From: Methylotenera sp.
Lineage (GTDB): Bacteria; Pseudomonadota; Gammaproteobacteria; Burkholderiales; Methylophilaceae
Assembly: GCA_030652995.1 (NCBI GenBank)
Contig: JAUSAG010000009.1
Span: 162,371 to 226,370 of the forward strand
DNA: 64,000 bases
Direction: 5' to 3'
Under the pieces are notes generated by a model. The model had not been told where the DNA came from and did not search any database. It worked only from the letters and a program-made list of their open reading frames with translations. Every line of letters begins with the position of its first letter. The stretch's first letter is position 1. Shown here in pieces: positions 1 to 9,812 of the stretch. The position numbers were made by a program, and so were the translations under genes.

Positions 1-691
1 ACCGCAATTAAGCCAAGCACAGCGCGATTATATTGGTGGCTTAGCGGTAAAAGCCGCTAAAGCAGTCGGTTACGAAAATGCTGGAACGGTAGAGTTTTTA
101 TTAGACTCCGAAAATACTTTTTATTTTATGGAGATGAATACACGCCTGCAAGTTGAGCATACTGTGACAGAAACCATTACAGGTATTGATATTGTGCAAG
201 AACAAATCCGTATCGCCAGCAGTTTGCCATTGCAATATAAGCAAAAAGATGTGCAGTTTAGAGGGTATGCCATGGAGTTCCGAATCAATGCGGAAGATCC
301 TAAGAATGACTTTTTACCGAGCTTTGGCAAAATTACTCGTTACTATGCGCCAGGTGGGCCAGGTGTACGGATGGATGCAGCCATTTTTAGCGGTTATGTC
401 ATCCCGCCTTATTACGATTCCATGTGTGCCAAGCTGACGGTTTGGGCGCTTACTTGGGACGGCGTGATTGAGCGCGGTCGCCGTGCATTAGATGATATGT
501 TGATTTACGGCGTAAAAACTACCATTCCGTATTATCAAGAGATCTTAAAACACGAAGATTTTAGAAATGCAGAATTTAATACTAGTTTTGTAGAGTCGCA
601 CCCAGAATTGGTGAATTATGCAAACGAAATACCGCCAGAGTTGATGGCTGCTGCAATTGCGGCAGCCATTGCGGCGCACGAAGGCATTTAA
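1..691 (+). CDS. Biotin carboxylase subunit of pyruvate/acetyl-CoA carboxylase type enzyme (3' part)
   Basis: The reading frame is open from base 2 and the true start lies outside the window. The translated part holds the biotin carboxylase core motif FMEMNTRLQVEHTVTE (about residues 43-58 of the visible part), the ATP-grasp segment that carries catalytic Glu and Arg, followed by the C-terminal biotin carboxylase domain (FRINAEDPKNDFLPSFGKI). The family carboxylates the biotin of a carrier domain with ATP and bicarbonate in the cytoplasm. The next gene, 56 bases downstream, encodes a carboxyltransferase fused to a biotin carrier, so this pair most likely forms a two-subunit pyruvate carboxylase that replenishes oxaloacetate. 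A separate acetyl-CoA carboxylase AccC is the alternative, but the partner gene argues against it. The Ala-rich tail (AAAIAAAIAAHEG) is unusual but harmless. Confidence 0.9.
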   Translation, partial: PQLSQAQRDYIGGLAVKAAKAVGYENAGTVEFLLDSENTFYFMEMNTRLQVEHTVTETITGIDIVQEQIRIASSLPLQYKQKDVQFRGYAMEFRINAEDPKNDFLPSFGKITRYYAPGGPGVRMDAAIFSGYVIPPYYDSMCAKLTVWALTWDGVIERGRRALDDMLIYGVKTTIPYYQEILKHEDFRNAEFNTSFVESHPELVNYANEIPPELMAAAIAAAIAAHEGI

Positions 692-747
692 AAAATAGCA
701 CTTGAATATAACTTAAACCTTAAACCCTAAACTGATAGATTAAAAAT

Positions 748-2598
748 ATGGCAAAAGTATTTGTTACTGAACTAGTTTTACGCGATGGACATCAATCGTT
801 AATTGCAACCCGTATGCGTACTGATGACATGCTACCTATTTGCGCCAAGCTGGATGCGATTGGTTTTTGGTCATTAGAGGCTTGGGGTGGTGCAACTTTT
901 GATGCCTGTGTTCGCTTTTTGAAGGAAGATCCTTGGGAGCGCCTTACAAAGCTACGCAAAGCTCTACCTAACAGCCGCATTAAAATGTTGCTGCGTGGTC
1001 AGAATTTATTAGGCTATCGTCATTACTCTGATGATGTTGTGCGTGCTTTCGTACAAAAATCTGCAGATAAAGGTGTGGATGTATTCCGTATATTCGACGC
1101 CATGAATGACACGCGTAATCTAAAAACCTCGATTGACGCTGTAAAAAAAGTAGGGAAACATGCGGAAGGCACCATCGCATATACAACAAGCCCTGTGCAT
1201 GATATTCCTCATTTCATTGGTCTAGCTAAGGAGCTTGAGGCGATGGGAAGTGACACGTTAGCCATTAAAGACATGGCTGGCTTACTCACACCGCAAAGTA
1301 CTCATGATTTGGTAACAGCCTTACGTAGCGCTGTTAGCTTACCAATACACCTGCACAGCCATGCAACTTCTGGTTTGTCCGCGATGTGTTTACTAAAAGG
1401 TATTGAGGCGGGCGCGACAATTGTTGATACCTGCAACTCATCCTTTGGCGAGGGCGCTAGCCACCCTTCTACCGAAAGCATAGTAGCAGCGTTAAAAGGC
1501 ACAGAATATGACACTGGCTTGGACTTGGTCGCCCTGCAAGAAATTACTGCATATTTCCGCGATGTACGTAAAAAATATTGGCAGTTTGAAAGTGACTTTA
1601 CAGGTGTAGATACGCGTGTACTGGTTAACCAAGTACCAGGTGGCATGATTTCAAATCTATCCAATCAATTAAAAGAGCAAGGTGCACTTAACCGCATAGA
1701 TGAAGTATTAGCCGAAATTCCACGTGTACGTGAAGATTTAGGTTTTCCTCCGTTAGTTACACCTACCTCTCAAATTGTGGGAACACAAGCTGTGCTTAAC
1801 GTCATGACAGGCGCACGCTATAAATCCATTACTAATGAAGTAAAAAACTATTTCCTTGGTCGCTATGGACAATCTCCAGCACCTGTCAATGAATCTGTTA
1901 AAAAACTTGCCGTGAATGATGGTGAAACCATCACCTGTCGTCCTGCCGACTTGTTAGCTCCAGAAATGGCAAAACTCAGCGTTGAAGCTGAGCGCTTTGC
2001 CAAATCTGAAGAAGACGTACTGACTTATGCAATGTTTCCTGACATCGGTCAAACTTATTTGCAAGAACGTAATGCAGGCTCACTGGTACCAGAAGCGTTG
2101 CTAGACAAAGAAAGCGTTAATGCCGCAGCAGCACGTTTTGCACCTAATGAATTTAAAGTAACGCTCCATGGGGAGACCTTTCACATTAACCTCACAGGTA
2201 GCGGTCACTTTGGTGAAGAAAAACGTCCATACTATGTTTCAGTCGATGGCATTGCAGAAGAGGTTTTTGTTGAAACATTGAATGAAATTGAAGTATCTGG
2301 CGGTGCTGGTGCAACCACAGGCGCTAGTAAAAAGAAATCCGCATCTAACAGCAGCAGTGGTCGTCCACGGCCAAGTCATGCTGGACATGTGACGACTTCG
2401 ATGCCAGGCACTATTGTAGCTGTCATTGCTAAAATTGGTGATAAAGTTAAAGCGGGAGACGCCGTAGTGGTGATTGAAGCCATGAAAATGGAAAATGAAA
2501 TCCAAGCGGCAACTTCCGGCGTTGTAGTTGCTATCCATGTGACTAAAGGTGACATGGTTAATCCCGACGAAGCACTACTTGAAATTCAACCAGAATAA
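748..2598 (+). CDS. oadA: Pyruvate carboxylase subunit B / oxaloacetate decarboxylase alpha-type protein
   Basis: A 616-residue protein with an N-terminal carboxyltransferase TIM barrel beginning FVTELVLRDGHQSL, which carries the metal-binding Asp of LRDGHQ, a conserved PycB/OadA middle domain, an Ala/Ser/Lys-rich linker around residues 515-535, and a C-terminal biotinyl-lipoyl domain with EAMKMEN; the biotinylated lysine is about residue 580. It transfers CO2 from carboxybiotin to pyruvate (or the reverse). No sodium-pump beta or gamma subunit genes are nearby and a biotin carboxylase gene lies directly upstream, so an anaplerotic pyruvate carboxylase is favoured over a sodium-pumping decarboxylase. 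A strong terminator follows at 2617-2646, closing the two-gene operon. Confidence 0.92.
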   Translation: MAKVFVTELVLRDGHQSLIATRMRTDDMLPICAKLDAIGFWSLEAWGGATFDACVRFLKEDPWERLTKLRKALPNSRIKMLLRGQNLLGYRHYSDDVVRAFVQKSADKGVDVFRIFDAMNDTRNLKTSIDAVKKVGKHAEGTIAYTTSPVHDIPHFIGLAKELEAMGSDTLAIKDMAGLLTPQSTHDLVTALRSAVSLPIHLHSHATSGLSAMCLLKGIEAGATIVDTCNSSFGEGASHPSTESIVAALKGTEYDTGLDLVALQEITAYFRDVRKKYWQFESDFTGVDTRVLVNQVPGGMISNLSNQLKEQGALNRIDEVLAEIPRVREDLGFPPLVTPTSQIVGTQAVLNVMTGARYKSITNEVKNYFLGRYGQSPAPVNESVKKLAVNDGETITCRPADLLAPEMAKLSVEAERFAKSEEDVLTYAMFPDIGQTYLQERNAGSLVPEALLDKESVNAAAARFAPNEFKVTLHGETFHINLTGSGHFGEEKRPYYVSVDGIAEEVFVETLNEIEVSGGAGATTGASKKKSASNSSSGRPRPSHAGHVTTSMPGTIVAVIAKIGDKVKAGDAVVVIEAMKMENEIQAATSGVVVAIHVTKGDMVNPDEALLEIQPE

Positions 2599-2616
2599 CC
2601 ATATAGCGTTTAATAT

Positions 2617-2646
2617 AAGCCGACAGGGACAAACTGTCGGCTTTTT
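2617..2646 (+). terminator. Rho-independent terminator after the carboxylase operon
   Basis: Perfect 8-bp stem GCCGACAG / CTGTCGGC (2619-2626 with 2634-2641), 7-base loop, followed by TTTTT. It lies 20 bases after the stop codon at 2598 and before the maf-type gene. Confidence 0.9.
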
Positions 2647-2676
2647 ATTTGGTGCCAAAGACAAAGGATCGCTTCA

Positions 2677-3258
2677 GTGAACCCTACACTCATACTTGCA
2701 TCATCCTCCGTTTATAGACGTGAACTACTCACGCACTTGCAAATCCAATTTAGTTGCATCTCACCTGAGGTAGATGAAACGCCTTTAACCTATGAACTTC
2801 CACAGGAAACCGCACTAAGACTTGCGCAGGTAAAAGCCAAAAAAGTTGCCGTTAATCACACAGATGCATTAATTATTGGTTGCGATCAAGTTGCCACTTT
2901 GGATAATTTGCAACTTGGCAAGCCTCTCAATCATGATAACGCGACTAATCAACTGCGCATGATGCGGGGGCGAGAAGTTACTTTTCACAGCGCGCTATGC
3001 CTCTACAATGCAACTACACAAAACATGCAGGCGTTGGTTGTTCCCTATATAGTAAAGTTTAGAAACTTAACAGATGCACAAATTGAAAACTATCTTTCAA
3101 GAGAACAGCCCTACCATTGTGCTGGCAGTGCGAAATCTGAAGGTTTAGGGATTGCTATTATAGAGAAAATGACAGGTGACGACCCGAATGCGCTAATTGG
3201 ATTACCACTCATTGCCTTAGTAAATATGCTACAAAACGAGGGCGTTAACATTTTATAA
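2677..3258 (+). CDS. Maf/YceF-type nucleoside triphosphate pyrophosphatase
   Basis: A 193-residue Maf-family protein starting at GTG. It has the N-terminal phosphate-binding signature [12 protein letters not shown] and the phrase SPEVDETP that fits the YceF subgroup, plus IIGCDQVA with the catalytic Asp near residue 70 and the C-terminal [12 protein letters not shown] segment. YceF-type enzymes hydrolyse modified nucleotides, with 7-methyl-GTP as preferred substrate, to the monophosphate and pyrophosphate, keeping them out of nucleic acids. It sits alone between a terminator and a secreted-protein gene. The subgroup call rests on motif similarity. Confidence 0.88.
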   Translation: MNPTLILASSSVYRRELLTHLQIQFSCISPEVDETPLTYELPQETALRLAQVKAKKVAVNHTDALIIGCDQVATLDNLQLGKPLNHDNATNQLRMMRGREVTFHSALCLYNATTQNMQALVVPYIVKFRNLTDAQIENYLSREQPYHCAGSAKSEGLGIAIIEKMTGDDPNALIGLPLIALVNMLQNEGVNIL

Positions 3259-3366
3259 AATAATTTAACCCCATCTAGCATCGCGAAACGTTTAATCATT
3301 AACGCTTGAAATGCAAATTAATTCCATCCGTTAAAGACCAACCCCATTCAATAATAGGAGTTTCTA

Positions 3367-4815
3367 ATGACTAATCAATATAAATTGATCGTGCTTTGCA
3401 TACTATCAACACTATCTACAGGTGTGTTTTCCATAGAATCAGATGAGCTACGCAGCGGCCTTAGCAATCAGCAGTCCGTAGCAGTGACTATCTACAATCA
3501 CAATCTTGCCTTAGTTAAAGATCTACGTAAAGTCAAATTAGCCAGCGGTGTAAGTAACCTTGCATTACGTGACGTGAGCGCGCAGATTCGTCCAGAAACA
3601 GCTTTACTGAGAAGCCTCAGTAATCCAGGTAGCTTTACTACCTTAGAGCAAAACTTTGACTTTGATTTACTCACACCTCAGAAGCTACTAGAAAAGTATG
3701 TGGGCAAGAACGTTAATATCGTCAGAGTGAATCCGGCTACTGGTGCAGAATCTTCTGAACCAGCAACCGTATTATCAGCTAACAATGGTGTGGTGATGAA
3801 AATCGGAAACAGAATAGAGACCGGTATGCCAGGGCGTATTGTTTACGATGATGTTCCTGCCAACCTACGTGATCGCCCTACTCTAGTTACAAAAATCAAT
3901 AACAAAACTGCAACTGAACAAACAGTTGAGTTGAGCTATCTAACCGGTGGCTTAGGATGGAAAGCCGACTATGTTGCTGAATTAAGCCCAAAAGAAGATA
4001 GTATCGATCTATCTGGCTGGGTAACGCTCACGAATACAAGCGGTACTAGTTACAACAACGCCAAATTACAATTGGTTGCTGGTGATGTGAATCGTGTTCA
4101 ATCTGAAACCCCTCGCACTTTAGGTATGATGCGCAAGAGTGCTGACATGGTCATGGAGTCCTCAGCCCCAATGGCAGAAGAGTCTTTGCTGGAGTATCAC
4201 TTATACAGTCTGGACAGACCAACCACAATAGCGGAAAACCAAACTAAGCAGGTTGCGTTACTTTCTGCAAACAATGTGCCAGCGCGTAAAGAATTAGTGT
4301 TGCGGGGTGCGGATTATTATTATGGTGCTAGCTATGGAGATTTAGGGCAAAAACTGAAAGTTGGCGTGTTCGTGGAATTTGACAATAAAGAAGCCGCGAA
4401 GCTTGGAATGCCGCTCCCTAAGGGTGTGATGCGTATGTATAAGAAAGACAGTCAGGACAATGCTCAATTTATCGGTGAAGATAATATTGACCATACGCCA
4501 AAGAATGAAACCGTACGTTTAAAATTAGGGGAATCATTCGATGTCACTGCTAACAAAAAACAGACCGATTTTAAAACGATGCCTCGTCCAACCAAAGGTA
4601 ACAGCATGTATGAAAGTGCTTACGAAATCATACTGAAGAATGCAAAAAAAGAACGTACGACTGTGACTGTTCAAGAACCTATTCCTGCTGACTGGAAAAT
4701 CCTCAAGGAAAGCCACCCTAGCCAAAAAGCCACCAGCAACACGGCAGTTTGGAAAGTTGAAATTCCCGCCGAAGGCAAAACTACGCTAACCTACCGCGTT
4801 CAAGTGAAATACTAA
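3367..4815 (+). CDS. Secreted DUF4139 domain-containing protein
   Basis: A 482-residue protein with a typical signal peptide (hydrophobic stretch LIVLCILSTLSTGVFS, predicted cleavage just after) and a long beta-rich body that includes the DUF4139 pattern SYLTGGLGWKADYVAELS, about residues 190-207. The domain occurs in exported proteins of unknown function. The start is supported by AATAGGAG about 8 bases before the ATG. The stop codon overlaps the start of the next gene (TAATG), so the two are likely translated together. No catalytic residues are recognisable. Confidence 0.8.
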   Translation: MTNQYKLIVLCILSTLSTGVFSIESDELRSGLSNQQSVAVTIYNHNLALVKDLRKVKLASGVSNLALRDVSAQIRPETALLRSLSNPGSFTTLEQNFDFDLLTPQKLLEKYVGKNVNIVRVNPATGAESSEPATVLSANNGVVMKIGNRIETGMPGRIVYDDVPANLRDRPTLVTKINNKTATEQTVELSYLTGGLGWKADYVAELSPKEDSIDLSGWVTLTNTSGTSYNNAKLQLVAGDVNRVQSETPRTLGMMRKSADMVMESSAPMAEESLLEYHLYSLDRPTTIAENQTKQVALLSANNVPARKELVLRGADYYYGASYGDLGQKLKVGVFVEFDNKEAAKLGMPLPKGVMRMYKKDSQDNAQFIGEDNIDHTPKNETVRLKLGESFDVTANKKQTDFKTMPRPTKGNSMYESAYEIILKNAKKERTTVTVQEPIPADWKILKESHPSQKATSNTAVWKVEIPAEGKTTLTYRVQVKY

Positions 4816-5534
4816 TGACTAACCATAAACTTGGCACACTATATTTTATCCCCGTCACACTTGGTGACGATAACATTGCTAAAGTGTTGCCGCTTGATGT
4901 AGTAACTATTGCGCAACAACTGGACGAATTTATCGTTGAGAATGAAAAAACTGCGCGCCACTTTTTAGGCACTATCAAGCATAGCAAGCCCATCCGTGAG
5001 CTAGTGCTCAAAACCCTGAATGAACACACCGCAGATAAAGACTTACCCGCACTACTAGGCACTTTAATGGCAGGTAAAGACATAGGTCTAATGAGTGAAG
5101 CAGGTTGCCCTGGTATTGCAGACCCCGGTGCAAAACTTGCAGCGTTAGCGCATCAAAAAGGCATCCGCGTTGCACCCTTGGTGGGACCTTCATCCATTCT
5201 GCTCAGCCTAATGGCGAGCGGCCTAAACGGTCAACGCTTTACCTTTTTGGGTTATTTACCTAGTGATAAAGCCGCACGCATTACACAGCTTAAAGAAATT
5301 GAAAAACATTCGAAATACGTCCAAGAAACGCAACTATTTATCGAAACCCCTTACCGCAACCAGCACATGCTAGAGGACATACTCGCCAACTGTCAAAGTG
5401 AAACTAAGCTGTGTATTGCGTGCAATATCAGCCTGTCAGACGAATATATAGTGACTAAACGGATTAAAGAGTGGAAACAAGCCACGTTGCCAGATTTACA
5501 CAAAAAACCAACGGTATTTTTATTATTGGCTTAG
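4815..5534 (+). CDS. RsmI-like SAM-dependent methyltransferase (tetrapyrrole methylase fold)
   Basis: A 239-residue protein of the tetrapyrrole (corrin/porphyrin) methylase fold. It starts [11 protein letters not shown], has [14 protein letters not shown] (compare LISDAGTPLISDPG of RsmI) and [19 protein letters not shown] followed by FLGYLP. RsmI 2'-O-methylates C1402 of 16S rRNA; this protein is shorter and divergent, so it is more likely a paralogue with an unassigned substrate. Its start overlaps the DUF4139 stop codon, and its last 12 bases overlap the end of the convergent rnhB gene. Confidence 0.8.
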   Translation: MTNHKLGTLYFIPVTLGDDNIAKVLPLDVVTIAQQLDEFIVENEKTARHFLGTIKHSKPIRELVLKTLNEHTADKDLPALLGTLMAGKDIGLMSEAGCPGIADPGAKLAALAHQKGIRVAPLVGPSSILLSLMASGLNGQRFTFLGYLPSDKAARITQLKEIEKHSKYVQETQLFIETPYRNQHMLEDILANCQSETKLCIACNISLSDEYIVTKRIKEWKQATLPDLHKKPTVFLLLA

Positions 5535-6125
5535 TAAAAGCCTTTTTATCGGCGCATAGCTACGCCTATGTACGGCTGACACGCCATGTTGTTGCAACAA
5601 GGACAAATGCGCAGCTGTGGGGTAGCCTTTATGTTGCGCAAAACCATAGAGCGGATATTTTTTATCCAAAACATACAACGCTGCATCACGCGCTGTTTTA
5701 GCCAAGATTGAAGCCGCAGAAATAGCTTGAACTTTGCTGTCGCCTTTTATAATCGCCTCGCATGGCAAGCTGATTTTAGGGCATTGATTGCCATCCACCT
5801 GCACTAAAATTGCACCTAATTCAGGTGCAATTTCAAATTGTGCTTGCATCGCTTCAATCGCGCGCTTCATCGCAAGTAAACTGGCCTGCAGGATGTTGAT
5901 ATGATCAATTTCTTCTACACTGCTACTAGCAATCGCCCACGCTAATGCACGCTGTTTTATTTCTATGGCAAGCGCATCTCGCTTTTTTTCACTGAGTTTT
6001 TTGGAGTCCGCCAAGCCTTGAATCTGCTTATCAGGGTTAAGTATCACGGCAGCCGCATATACAGGGCCAGCGAGTGGCCCACGTCCTGCTTCATCCACAC
6101 CGCAAATCAACCACGGCCTACTCAT
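5523..6125 (-). CDS. rnhB: Ribonuclease HII
   Basis: A 200-residue RNase HII with the N-terminal signature [16 protein letters not shown] (acidic residues Asp11 and Glu12) and the central [10 protein letters not shown] segment. It cleaves the RNA strand of RNA-DNA hybrids, including single ribonucleotides in DNA, with a divalent metal. Its ATG overlaps the end of lpxB by four bases, as in the lpxA-lpxB-rnhB order of Escherichia coli. The E. coli neighbour dnaE is not next in line here; the block ends against a convergent methyltransferase gene. Confidence 0.96.
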   Translation of the reverse strand: MSRPWLICGVDEAGRGPLAGPVYAAAVILNPDKQIQGLADSKKLSEKKRDALAIEIKQRALAWAIASSSVEEIDHINILQASLLAMKRAIEAMQAQFEIAPELGAILVQVDGNQCPKISLPCEAIIKGDSKVQAISAASILAKTARDAALYVLDKKYPLYGFAQHKGYPTAAHLSLLQQHGVSAVHRRSYAPIKRLLLSQ

Positions 6126-7255
6126 GCCAAATGTGCAAGAATCGCAGTAGCCGCTTTTTCAGCTGTATTTTGACGTAAGCTGTGATGAATAGCCGTAAAC
6201 GTTGTTTTTATTTCCTCAAGCTTGCTTTTATCAGCAATCAACATTAAAGCAGCTGCAGCTAATTTTTCTGGCGTTGCATCATCTTGCAGCAATTCAGGCA
6301 CAATAAGCTTACCTGCCAATATGTTGGGCAAGCCGACATAAGGCTGCAAGCGCATGCGCTTAAGTAATTGCCAGCTTAACTTAGACATACGGTAAGTGAT
6401 GACCATCGGCTTTTTAAGTAAGGCGGCTTCTAGCGTTGCCGTGCCAGAGGCAACAATCACCACATCGGCAGCTTCCATAGCGTCATGTGCATGTCCAAAT
6501 AGTAACTGAATTGGTAATGATTCGGACTCATTAAAAATTGCCAGTTCAAAGATCTGACGTGTTTCACGCGTAATTAAAGGCACTAAAAATATCGCTTTGG
6601 GGTGATCTGCATAAATGTACTTAGCCGTTTTTACAAACAAATCTGCATGTGCTTCAACTTCACTTTGGCGACTGCCAGGCAACATAGCAATCACCAAGTC
6701 GGAATCTTCTAACTTTAAAATTTGGCGCGCACCTGCAACATCTGGCTCCATTGGCAATATGTCTGCTAAGGGATGCCCTACATAGCTCACTGGAATGTTC
6801 TCTGCTTGATATAAAACGGGCTCAAATGGAAACAAAGCTAGCACTTGAGTAACGGCTTTTTTAATTTTTTTTATGCGATTTTTGCGCCAAGCCCAAATAG
6901 ATGGACTGACATAGTGGATGGTTTTAATGCCTTTATTTTTAAGCTTTTTTTCTAGCCAAAAATTAAAATCAGGTGCATCTATACCAATAAATATATCTGG
7001 TGGATTACTTAAAAAATGATTGAGCAATTGACGGCGTAGTTTAAGTAAACCCCAAAGATGTCTAATCACTTCAACATAGCCGCGTACTGATAGGCGCTCG
7101 ATTGGGAAAAGTGACATTGCGCCTTCACGCATCATTTTTGGGCCAGCAATACCTACAAATTCAATATCCGCGCGCTTTTGTTTTAATGCCTGAATCAAGT
7201 GACTGCCAAGCAAATCACCGGAGGCTTCTCCTGCCACAATACCGATTCTAACCAT
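6122..7255 (-). CDS. lpxB: Lipid-A-disaccharide synthase
   Basis: A 377-residue glycosyltransferase of family GT19. It starts [14 protein letters not shown], has the [17 protein letters not shown] segment around residues 138-154 and a C-terminal donor-binding region with LPGSRQSEV and [12 protein letters not shown]. It joins UDP-2,3-diacylglucosamine and lipid X to make lipid A disaccharide at the inner face of the inner membrane. The gene follows lpxA with a 12-base gap and overlaps rnhB. Confidence 0.97.
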   Translation of the reverse strand: MVRIGIVAGEASGDLLGSHLIQALKQKRADIEFVGIAGPKMMREGAMSLFPIERLSVRGYVEVIRHLWGLLKLRRQLLNHFLSNPPDIFIGIDAPDFNFWLEKKLKNKGIKTIHYVSPSIWAWRKNRIKKIKKAVTQVLALFPFEPVLYQAENIPVSYVGHPLADILPMEPDVAGARQILKLEDSDLVIAMLPGSRQSEVEAHADLFVKTAKYIYADHPKAIFLVPLITRETRQIFELAIFNESESLPIQLLFGHAHDAMEAADVVIVASGTATLEAALLKKPMVITYRMSKLSWQLLKRMRLQPYVGLPNILAGKLIVPELLQDDATPEKLAAAALMLIADKSKLEEIKTTFTAIHHSLRQNTAEKAATAILAHLA

Positions 7256-7267
7256 AGCTGAGAATAC

Positions 7268-8062
7268 TTAGCGGACAATGCCACGCGTAGAAACATCCAG
7301 AAAATCAGTCAATAATTTGATTTCTGGAGTTTTGAGCTGCATGGCGAAAAGCTCAAGTTTTGCTTCGTCCAAGGTAAACCCTTTACGATATAAAACTTTA
7401 TAAGCACGCTTTATTTGCAAAATGCTGTCGGCTGAAAAGCCGCGACGTTTTAAACCTTCGGCATTGATACCATGCGGTTTTGCATCGTAACCGGCAGCAG
7501 TCACGTAAGGTGGAATGTCTTTAAATACTACTGAACCTACCGCAGTGATGATATGTGAACCAATTTTACAAAACTGATGTATCAGCGTAAAGCCACCTAA
7601 AATCGCATAATCATCCACATCTACATGCCCAGCAAGGGATGAGTTATTCGCAAAAATTGTATGGTTACCAATTTGGCAATCATGGGCAATATGCACATAA
7701 GCCATAATCCAGTTATCATTACCAATTTTTGTCGTACCTTTGTCTTGCACCGTGCCGCGATTAAATGTACAAAACTCACGGATAGTATTATTGTCACCTA
7801 TTTCCAATAGTGTAGGTTCACCTTTATATTTTTTATCTTGCGGCGCTTCGCCTAGAGATGAAAACTGAAATATTTGGTTATTTTTGCCTATGGTAGTTGG
7901 GCCATTCACCGCCACATGACTAGCAATATTAGTACCAGCATCTATTTTTACATTGGGCCCGATTACGCTATATGCGCCCACGACAACGCTAGAGTCGAGT
8001 TCTGCCGAAGGGTCTATGATAGCTGTCGAATGGATTTTTACAATTGGCATGATTTGATTCAC
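7268..8062 (-). CDS. lpxA: UDP-N-acetylglucosamine O-acyltransferase
   Basis: A 264-residue left-handed beta-helix protein of hexapeptide repeats. The catalytic His lies in AYVHIAHDCQIGNH (about His127 from the first Met), matching the HIAHD motif of LpxA. It performs the first acylation of lipid A synthesis using a hydroxyacyl-ACP. Four residues before MPIVKIHSTAIIDP may not be translated, because family members usually begin at the second Met (base 8050). A 128-base gap separates it from fabZ, longer than elsewhere in the cluster, with nothing recognisable in it. Confidence 0.96.
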   Translation of the reverse strand: MNQIMPIVKIHSTAIIDPSAELDSSVVVGAYSVIGPNVKIDAGTNIASHVAVNGPTTIGKNNQIFQFSSLGEAPQDKKYKGEPTLLEIGDNNTIREFCTFNRGTVQDKGTTKIGNDNWIMAYVHIAHDCQIGNHTIFANNSSLAGHVDVDDYAILGGFTLIHQFCKIGSHIITAVGSVVFKDIPPYVTAAGYDAKPHGINAEGLKRRGFSADSILQIKRAYKVLYRKGFTLDEAKLELFAMQLKTPEIKLLTDFLDVSTRGIVR

Positions 8063-8190
8063 TGGTTTATTTCACTTGATACTTGTTTTTATTTAGCTTG
8101 TTTTTGTTTCGATACTGATTTAATAAGCACTTGGTTAATCAAAACTAAGTTCATCAAGCACGATCTTATTGCTGGTGGTTATTTGCAGAT

Positions 8191-8658
8191 CTATTTCTCA
8201 ATCGCTTTTAATATGCACATCATTTGCGCCTCAGCAACGATAACGCCATCGACTCTTGCCACACCTGAATACTTCCAAATACCTTTTAAAATACGATCGA
8301 TTTTAACATTCAAGACGATTTGGTCGCCCGGAGAAACCGGCTTTTTAAAGCGCGCACTGTCAATCCCAGCAAAATAATAGACGGAATCATCATTCGGTTT
8401 TGCATTCATGGTTTTAAAAGACAAAATTGCTGCAGCTTGCGCCATAGCCTCAACAATCAATACCCCCGGCATCACAGGATGATAAGGAAAATGTCCTGGA
8501 AAATAAGGCTCATTAACACTTACGTTTTTAATTGCGGTGATTTCTTTACCCAACTCTAAAGACACTACACGGTCAACCAAAACAAATGGATATCGATGTG
8601 GTAGATGTTCTAAAATTTCATGGATATCCATGCTAGTAGAGGTGGTTGTGTTTGTCAT
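8191..8658 (-). CDS. fabZ: 3-hydroxyacyl-[acyl-carrier-protein] dehydratase FabZ
   Basis: A 155-residue hot-dog-fold dehydratase. It carries [13 protein letters not shown] near residues 19-31 and the active-site segment [20 protein letters not shown] with catalytic His56 and Glu70. It dehydrates 3-hydroxyacyl-ACP in fatty-acid elongation and competes with LpxA/LpxD for hydroxyacyl-ACP, which explains its place between them. Confidence 0.97.
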   Translation of the reverse strand: MTNTTTSTSMDIHEILEHLPHRYPFVLVDRVVSLELGKEITAIKNVSVNEPYFPGHFPYHPVMPGVLIVEAMAQAAAILSFKTMNAKPNDDSVYYFAGIDSARFKKPVSPGDQIVLNVKIDRILKGIWKYSGVARVDGVIVAEAQMMCILKAIEK

Positions 8659-8711
8659 TTTTATCTCGGTATAATTTCAAAGCATCATGCTTTAAGCGTA
8701 TTTCTATTTAA

Positions 8712-9767
8712 TTAGGACATTGATTTTGTTAATTGTTTGGATTTTAACAATGTAACCTCTTTTTCAAGTTGTTTAATTTTATCTGCAAGTTCATCTAAGT
8801 GACGGATTTTTGCAGCTGTATTTAACCACGCCTTATGGGTTTGAAACGGCATCAATGCGGTATAGGTGTCAGCGGTTGTCAAAGAGCGCGTAATCATACT
8901 ACCCGGAGAAATAGTCACATGATCAGCAATTTGCAAATGCCCTAAAACCATGGCAGCCCCACCTATTTTACAATGCCGACCAACACGTGCACTACCAGCA
9001 ATTCCAACGCAGCCAGCAATTACTGTATGCGCACCAATCACACAGTTATGTCCAATTTGAACCAAATTATCAAGCTTTACGCCCTCTTCGATAATCGTAT
9101 CATCCAGTGCGCCACGATCTATCGTAGTATTTGCACCGACATCAACATGTGAATGCAGTATTGCGCGACCTACTTGCGGAATTTTTAGCCAGTGTCCAGC
9201 CTCTTCTGCATAACCAAAGCCATCTGAACCGATCACTGCACCTGAAAATATATGGCAATGCTCACCTATTTCGCAGTGGTGCTTAACCGTTACATGAGGC
9301 TCTAAACGGGTATGGCTTGCAATTGTAACGTCGTTTTCGATAACGCAACTAGACCCAATCACAACATTTTCACCAATGACTACATTTTCACCAATAACCG
9401 CTAAGGCACCTACACTGCATGATACTGGAATTTTAGCTGACACATCTATGACAGCTGTAACAGAAATACCTAACTTGATTGTAGCTGGTGGGTTCAATAA
9501 GCCTGATACTTTTGCAAAATAAGCATAAGGATCATCAACGATAATTTTAGGCAGGCTCGTTAAGTTTTTGTATTTTTCTTTTAATATACAAGCGCTAGCA
9601 TTAGTTAATGCCAGTGATTTTTCATACTTGGTATCATTAATAAAGCTAATATCGCCTGCTTTAGCGTTGGCAATAGACGCAACACGCGATATTAACGTGG
9701 CACCATCACCTATAACAGTACCGCCAAAAGCCGTCACAATCTCATCAAGCGAATACTGCTTACTCAT
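8712..9767 (-). CDS. lpxD: UDP-3-O-(3-hydroxyacyl)glucosamine N-acyltransferase
   Basis: A 351-residue LpxD: an N-terminal uridine-binding domain (residues 1-100), a left-handed beta-helix of hexapeptide repeats with GSDGFGYA and TTIDRGALDDTII, a catalytic His in QIGHNCVIG, and a C-terminal helical tail (LADKIKQLEKEVTLLKSK). It adds the N-linked hydroxyacyl chain in lipid A synthesis. The rung IGENVV is directly duplicated (bases 9364-9377 and 9382-9395 are identical), a likely slippage duplication of one helix turn. Confidence 0.96.
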   Translation of the reverse strand: MSKQYSLDEIVTAFGGTVIGDGATLISRVASIANAKAGDISFINDTKYEKSLALTNASACILKEKYKNLTSLPKIIVDDPYAYFAKVSGLLNPPATIKLGISVTAVIDVSAKIPVSCSVGALAVIGENVVIGENVVIGSSCVIENDVTIASHTRLEPHVTVKHHCEIGEHCHIFSGAVIGSDGFGYAEEAGHWLKIPQVGRAILHSHVDVGANTTIDRGALDDTIIEEGVKLDNLVQIGHNCVIGAHTVIAGCVGIAGSARVGRHCKIGGAAMVLGHLQIADHVTISPGSMITRSLTTADTYTALMPFQTHKAWLNTAAKIRHLDELADKIKQLEKEVTLLKSKQLTKSMS

Positions 9768-9812
9768 TCATAAACCCATTCAACAATGATTACTTTTACG
9801 CATTTGAACAGA

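Noticed and set aside
748..2598. Sodium-pumping oxaloacetate decarboxylase
   Set aside because: No beta or gamma pump subunit genes are adjacent, and a biotin carboxylase gene is.
7874..8377. 167-codon plus-strand frame across lpxA and fabZ
   Set aside because: It runs antisense through two well-supported genes and has no recognisable product.
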